The notes beneath the pieces are model-generated. The model was not told the DNA's origin, did not search any database, and saw only the letters and a program-made list of their open reading frames with translations. Below, in pieces: positions 60,834 through 64,000 of a stretch of DNA of 64,000 nt. The stretch comes from JAGOBP01 sp964550855. GTDB lineage: Bacteria; Chloroflexota; Anaerolineae; Fen-1058. Position 1 is the first letter of the stretch. Each line of letters starts with the position of its first letter. The stretch spans positions 12,295 to 76,294 of the forward strand of contig CAZKBQ010000018.1 of assembly GCA_964550855.1 (NCBI GenBank). Direction: 5' to 3'. A program made the position numbers and the translations under genes.

Positions 60834-61733
60834 ATGAACCGCGCGCTGGGCATCCTCTACATCATCGTCTCCGCAGCTTCGTTCGGCACGCTGGCGATTT
60901 TGGGCCGCTACGCGCGCGAGGCCAACATTGACACGTTCACGCTGCTGTTTCTGCGCTTCACGTTCGCCGCGCTGATCATGGCGGGCATCCTCCTCGTGAA
61001 GCGCAGCCGTCTGCCGCGCGGCCGGCCGCTGGCGCTGCTCGTCGGCATGGGCGCCATCGGCTACGTGGGGCAATCGTTCTGTTATCTCACCGCCACGCAG
61101 TACGCCTCGGCGGGCTTGGTGGCGCTGCTGCTGTACCTGTATCCCATCTTCGTCGCCATTCTCTCAGTAATCTTCCTGAGAGAAAAACTCAATCGCCGCA
61201 AAGGGATCGCCCTGGCGCTGGCGACGACGGGCGTGGCGCTCATCGTCGATCCGCAGGGCGGGCAGTGGACGGGCATCCTGCTGGCGATCGGCGCGGCGGC
61301 GATCTATTCGATCTACATCATCGTCGGCGCCGGCGTGATGAAAAAAGTCTCGGCCATCTCCTCCTCGACGGTGATCTTCGCCTCAGCGGGCTGCGTGTTC
61401 GGCGGGCTGATGGCGTTCAACGGGCCGCACTGGCCCGCCAGCGCCGACGGGTGGTTCACCGTTGCAGCGACGGTGCTCATCGCCACCATCATTCCAGTCG
61501 TCACCTTTCTGGCGGGACTCAAACGCATCGGTCCCACGGACGCGTCGATGTTGTCCACGCTTGAACCGGTGGTTACGGTGATTCTGGCGACGCTGCTCTT
61601 TCAAGAGAAACTGCAATCCATCACCCTGCTCGGCGGCGCGTTGATTCTGATCGCCGTGATCGTGCTCACACGCAGCGAACTGCGGCAGACGAAAGCCGTA
61701 GCAGATTTATCCAGTGCTCAAGGCGGACGATAG
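60834..61733 (+). CDS. EamA-family (DMT) transporter
   Basis: 299 aa with ten predicted helices in two EamA repeats (1-140 and 150-285; LLLYLYPIFVAILSVIFLREKL and DASMLSTLEPVVTVILATLL). Members export amino acids, metabolites or drugs; the substrate is unknown. A TAGAAT -10-like box lies nine bases before the ATG and there is no ribosome site, so its mRNA may be nearly leaderless, like that of the preceding PBP gene. Confidence 0.9.
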   Translation: MNRALGILYIIVSAASFGTLAILGRYAREANIDTFTLLFLRFTFAALIMAGILLVKRSRLPRGRPLALLVGMGAIGYVGQSFCYLTATQYASAGLVALLLYLYPIFVAILSVIFLREKLNRRKGIALALATTGVALIVDPQGGQWTGILLAIGAAAIYSIYIIVGAGVMKKVSAISSSTVIFASAGCVFGGLMAFNGPHWPASADGWFTVAATVLIATIIPVVTFLAGLKRIGPTDASMLSTLEPVVTVILATLLFQEKLQSITLLGGALILIAVIVLTRSELRQTKAVADLSSAQGGR

Positions 61734-61770
61734 TCCGCCGTTTCCCCGTGCTGGACTTTCATCCAGCACG
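61722..61770 (+). terminator. two hairpins at the end of the EamA gene
   Basis: GGCGGAC/GTCCGCC (61722-61739) followed by GTTT overlaps the EamA stop codon; CGTGCTGGA...TCCAGCACG (61747-61770) follows at once and ends 16 bases before the acetyltransferase ATG. The second could lower read-through or translation of that gene. Confidence 0.55.
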
Positions 61771-61785
61771 AGCACTTTGCAAGAT

Positions 61786-62322
61786 ATGGAACTTCACACC
61801 CCCCGCCTGCTCTTACGTGAATTCGTCACCGGCGACTGGCCGGCGGTGCTGGCCTATCAGCGCGATCTGCGTTACCTGCGCTACTACCAGTGGACCGATC
61901 GCACAGCGGGCGACGCGCAGCGTTTTGTGCAGATGTTCATCGAGCACCAGACGGAACAGCCGCGCCGCAAGTTTCAACTCGCCGTCGTGCTGAAGTCGAG
62001 TGGACAGCTCATCGGCAACTGCGGCATCCGCCGGACATCTGCGGACGCGCGCGAAGCCGACATCGGCTACGAACTGGCGCCCGATCACTGGGGGCACGGC
62101 TACGCCACCGAAGCGGCGCGCGCCATCGTGCGGTTCGGCTTTGAGGAATTGAAAGTGCATCGCATCTGGGCGTGGTGCATCGCCGACAATGCGGCCTCAT
62201 CTCATGTGCTGGAGAAGATCGGCCTGAAATTGGAAGGCCGCCTGCGCGAGAAGGAACATTTCAAAGGCCGCTGGTGGGATACCTTGATGTACGCCATCCT
62301 GGAAAACGAATGGCGCGGCTGA
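61786..62322 (+). CDS. GNAT acetyltransferase (RimJ/RimL type)
   Basis: 178 aa. Acetyltransf_3 features: TPRLLLREFVTGDWPAV, IGNCGIRR, EADIGYELAPDHWGHGYATE (with the acetyl-CoA loop GHGYAT) and VLEKIGLKLEGRLRE. RimJ/L-type enzymes acetylate protein N-termini or small amines; target unknown. Start at ATG 61786 right after the hairpin pair, no ribosome site. It gives an intact comparison for the broken copy at 52.1 kb. Confidence 0.9.
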   Translation: MELHTPRLLLREFVTGDWPAVLAYQRDLRYLRYYQWTDRTAGDAQRFVQMFIEHQTEQPRRKFQLAVVLKSSGQLIGNCGIRRTSADAREADIGYELAPDHWGHGYATEAARAIVRFGFEELKVHRIWAWCIADNAASSHVLEKIGLKLEGRLREKEHFKGRWWDTLMYAILENEWRG

Positions 62323-62684
62323 TCATGTCATTCTCCCGCTCAAATACCTCCTCGTTGAAACCGAATGCCCGCCGGAGTGATGCGGCTTCGATCGGCCCCT
62401 CTGCCGCGACGGCGACGTGGTCTTCTGCGTCGGTCGATCACACCGGGCTTATGATCGCGCTTGGCAGCACATCGCGGACGGCTGCAAAGCGCGCTCAATT
62501 GGCGGCCCTCGCCCCGGCCCGATCGGCCTGCGCCGCCCGGCGCGCCTCTCCGCTGCCCGCACAGCCCCCACCGGCACAGCCACGAAGCCGAACACGCCGG
62601 GCCGGCCGACGCGCGCAAAGTAGCCTCTTTCGGCGTATAATCTCCTTAGCCCTCACACTCACCCTGTTTCCGGGAGGATAACGC
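62323..62684. other. intergenic region with mutase promoter
   Basis: No credible gene. Contains CGTATAAT (TATAAT 62636-62641) 44 bases before the mutase ATG and the strong ribosome site GGGAGGA. The rest is GC-rich with several GATCGG copies. Confidence 0.5.

Positions 62685-64000
<1,316 letters not shown>

Overview
The window looks like a GC-rich chromosome segment from a free-living member of the Chloroflexota (Anaerolineae/Caldilineae/Chloroflexia-like; finer placement is not supported). The pointers are a MalT-type giant LuxR regulator beside a small 'YEIR' protein, SpoIIE phosphatases fused to membrane domains, a cyclase-STAND-TPR regulator, an NBR1-type FW-domain lipoprotein, an MFS-HEAT-cNMP fusion, and a great many intergenic hairpins. 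There is no rRNA, no CRISPR array and no intact transposase. One tRNA-Lys is present.

Layout. 0-0.6 kb: 5' part of a GGDK-repeat protein, cut by the window edge. 1-9.4 kb: rightward genes for a CPBP protease, a TMEM175-like channel, an MBL-fold hydrolase, a membrane SpoIIE phosphatase, a MalT-like regulator and three small proteins, closed by a convergent patatin. 10.7-16.4 kb: a six-PAS histidine kinase, its NarL-type regulator, a receiver that has lost its catalytic residues, and an ECF-type sigma factor. 16.4-25.6 kb: leftward kdp potassium operon (26-aa micro-ORF, kdpF, kdpA, kdpB, kdpC, an extra DUF4118-GAF sensor, kdpD, kdpE). 25.7-46 kb: a DUF2264 protein and a cell-surface region (alpha-2-macroglobulin with an internal membrane block, DNRLRE/DUF11 secreted protein, 1959-aa NHL-RHS protein, FAD oxidoreductase, OB-fold lipoprotein, FW-domain lipoprotein), with gene remnants (mutM) between. 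46-55.6 kb: small membrane protein, MBL remnant, dihaem cytochrome c, cyclase-ATPase, DUF2269 protein, broken acetyltransferase, MFS-HEAT-cNMP protein. 55.7-64 kb: tRNA-Lys, PIG-L deacetylase, TatA, LysM-LTD protein, Maf, lipoprotein PBP, EamA exporter, GNAT acetyltransferase, and the start of an acyl-CoA mutase whose active-site residues look isobutyryl-CoA-type.

The most interesting signal is regulatory. Five transcription units (starts near 15.3, 44.1, 46.0, 46.9 and 48.6 kb) are each preceded by the same ~125-bp element, which I could align almost without gaps: two TTTGAC boxes about two helical turns apart, a pyrimidine block TCTCCTCTTTCTCC, then GATGTG exactly 16 bp before a TATAAG-like -10 box. 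At least three of these units also end at a strong hairpin. This looks like a co-regulated set of mostly envelope genes plus a sigma factor, controlled by a regulator not identified here.
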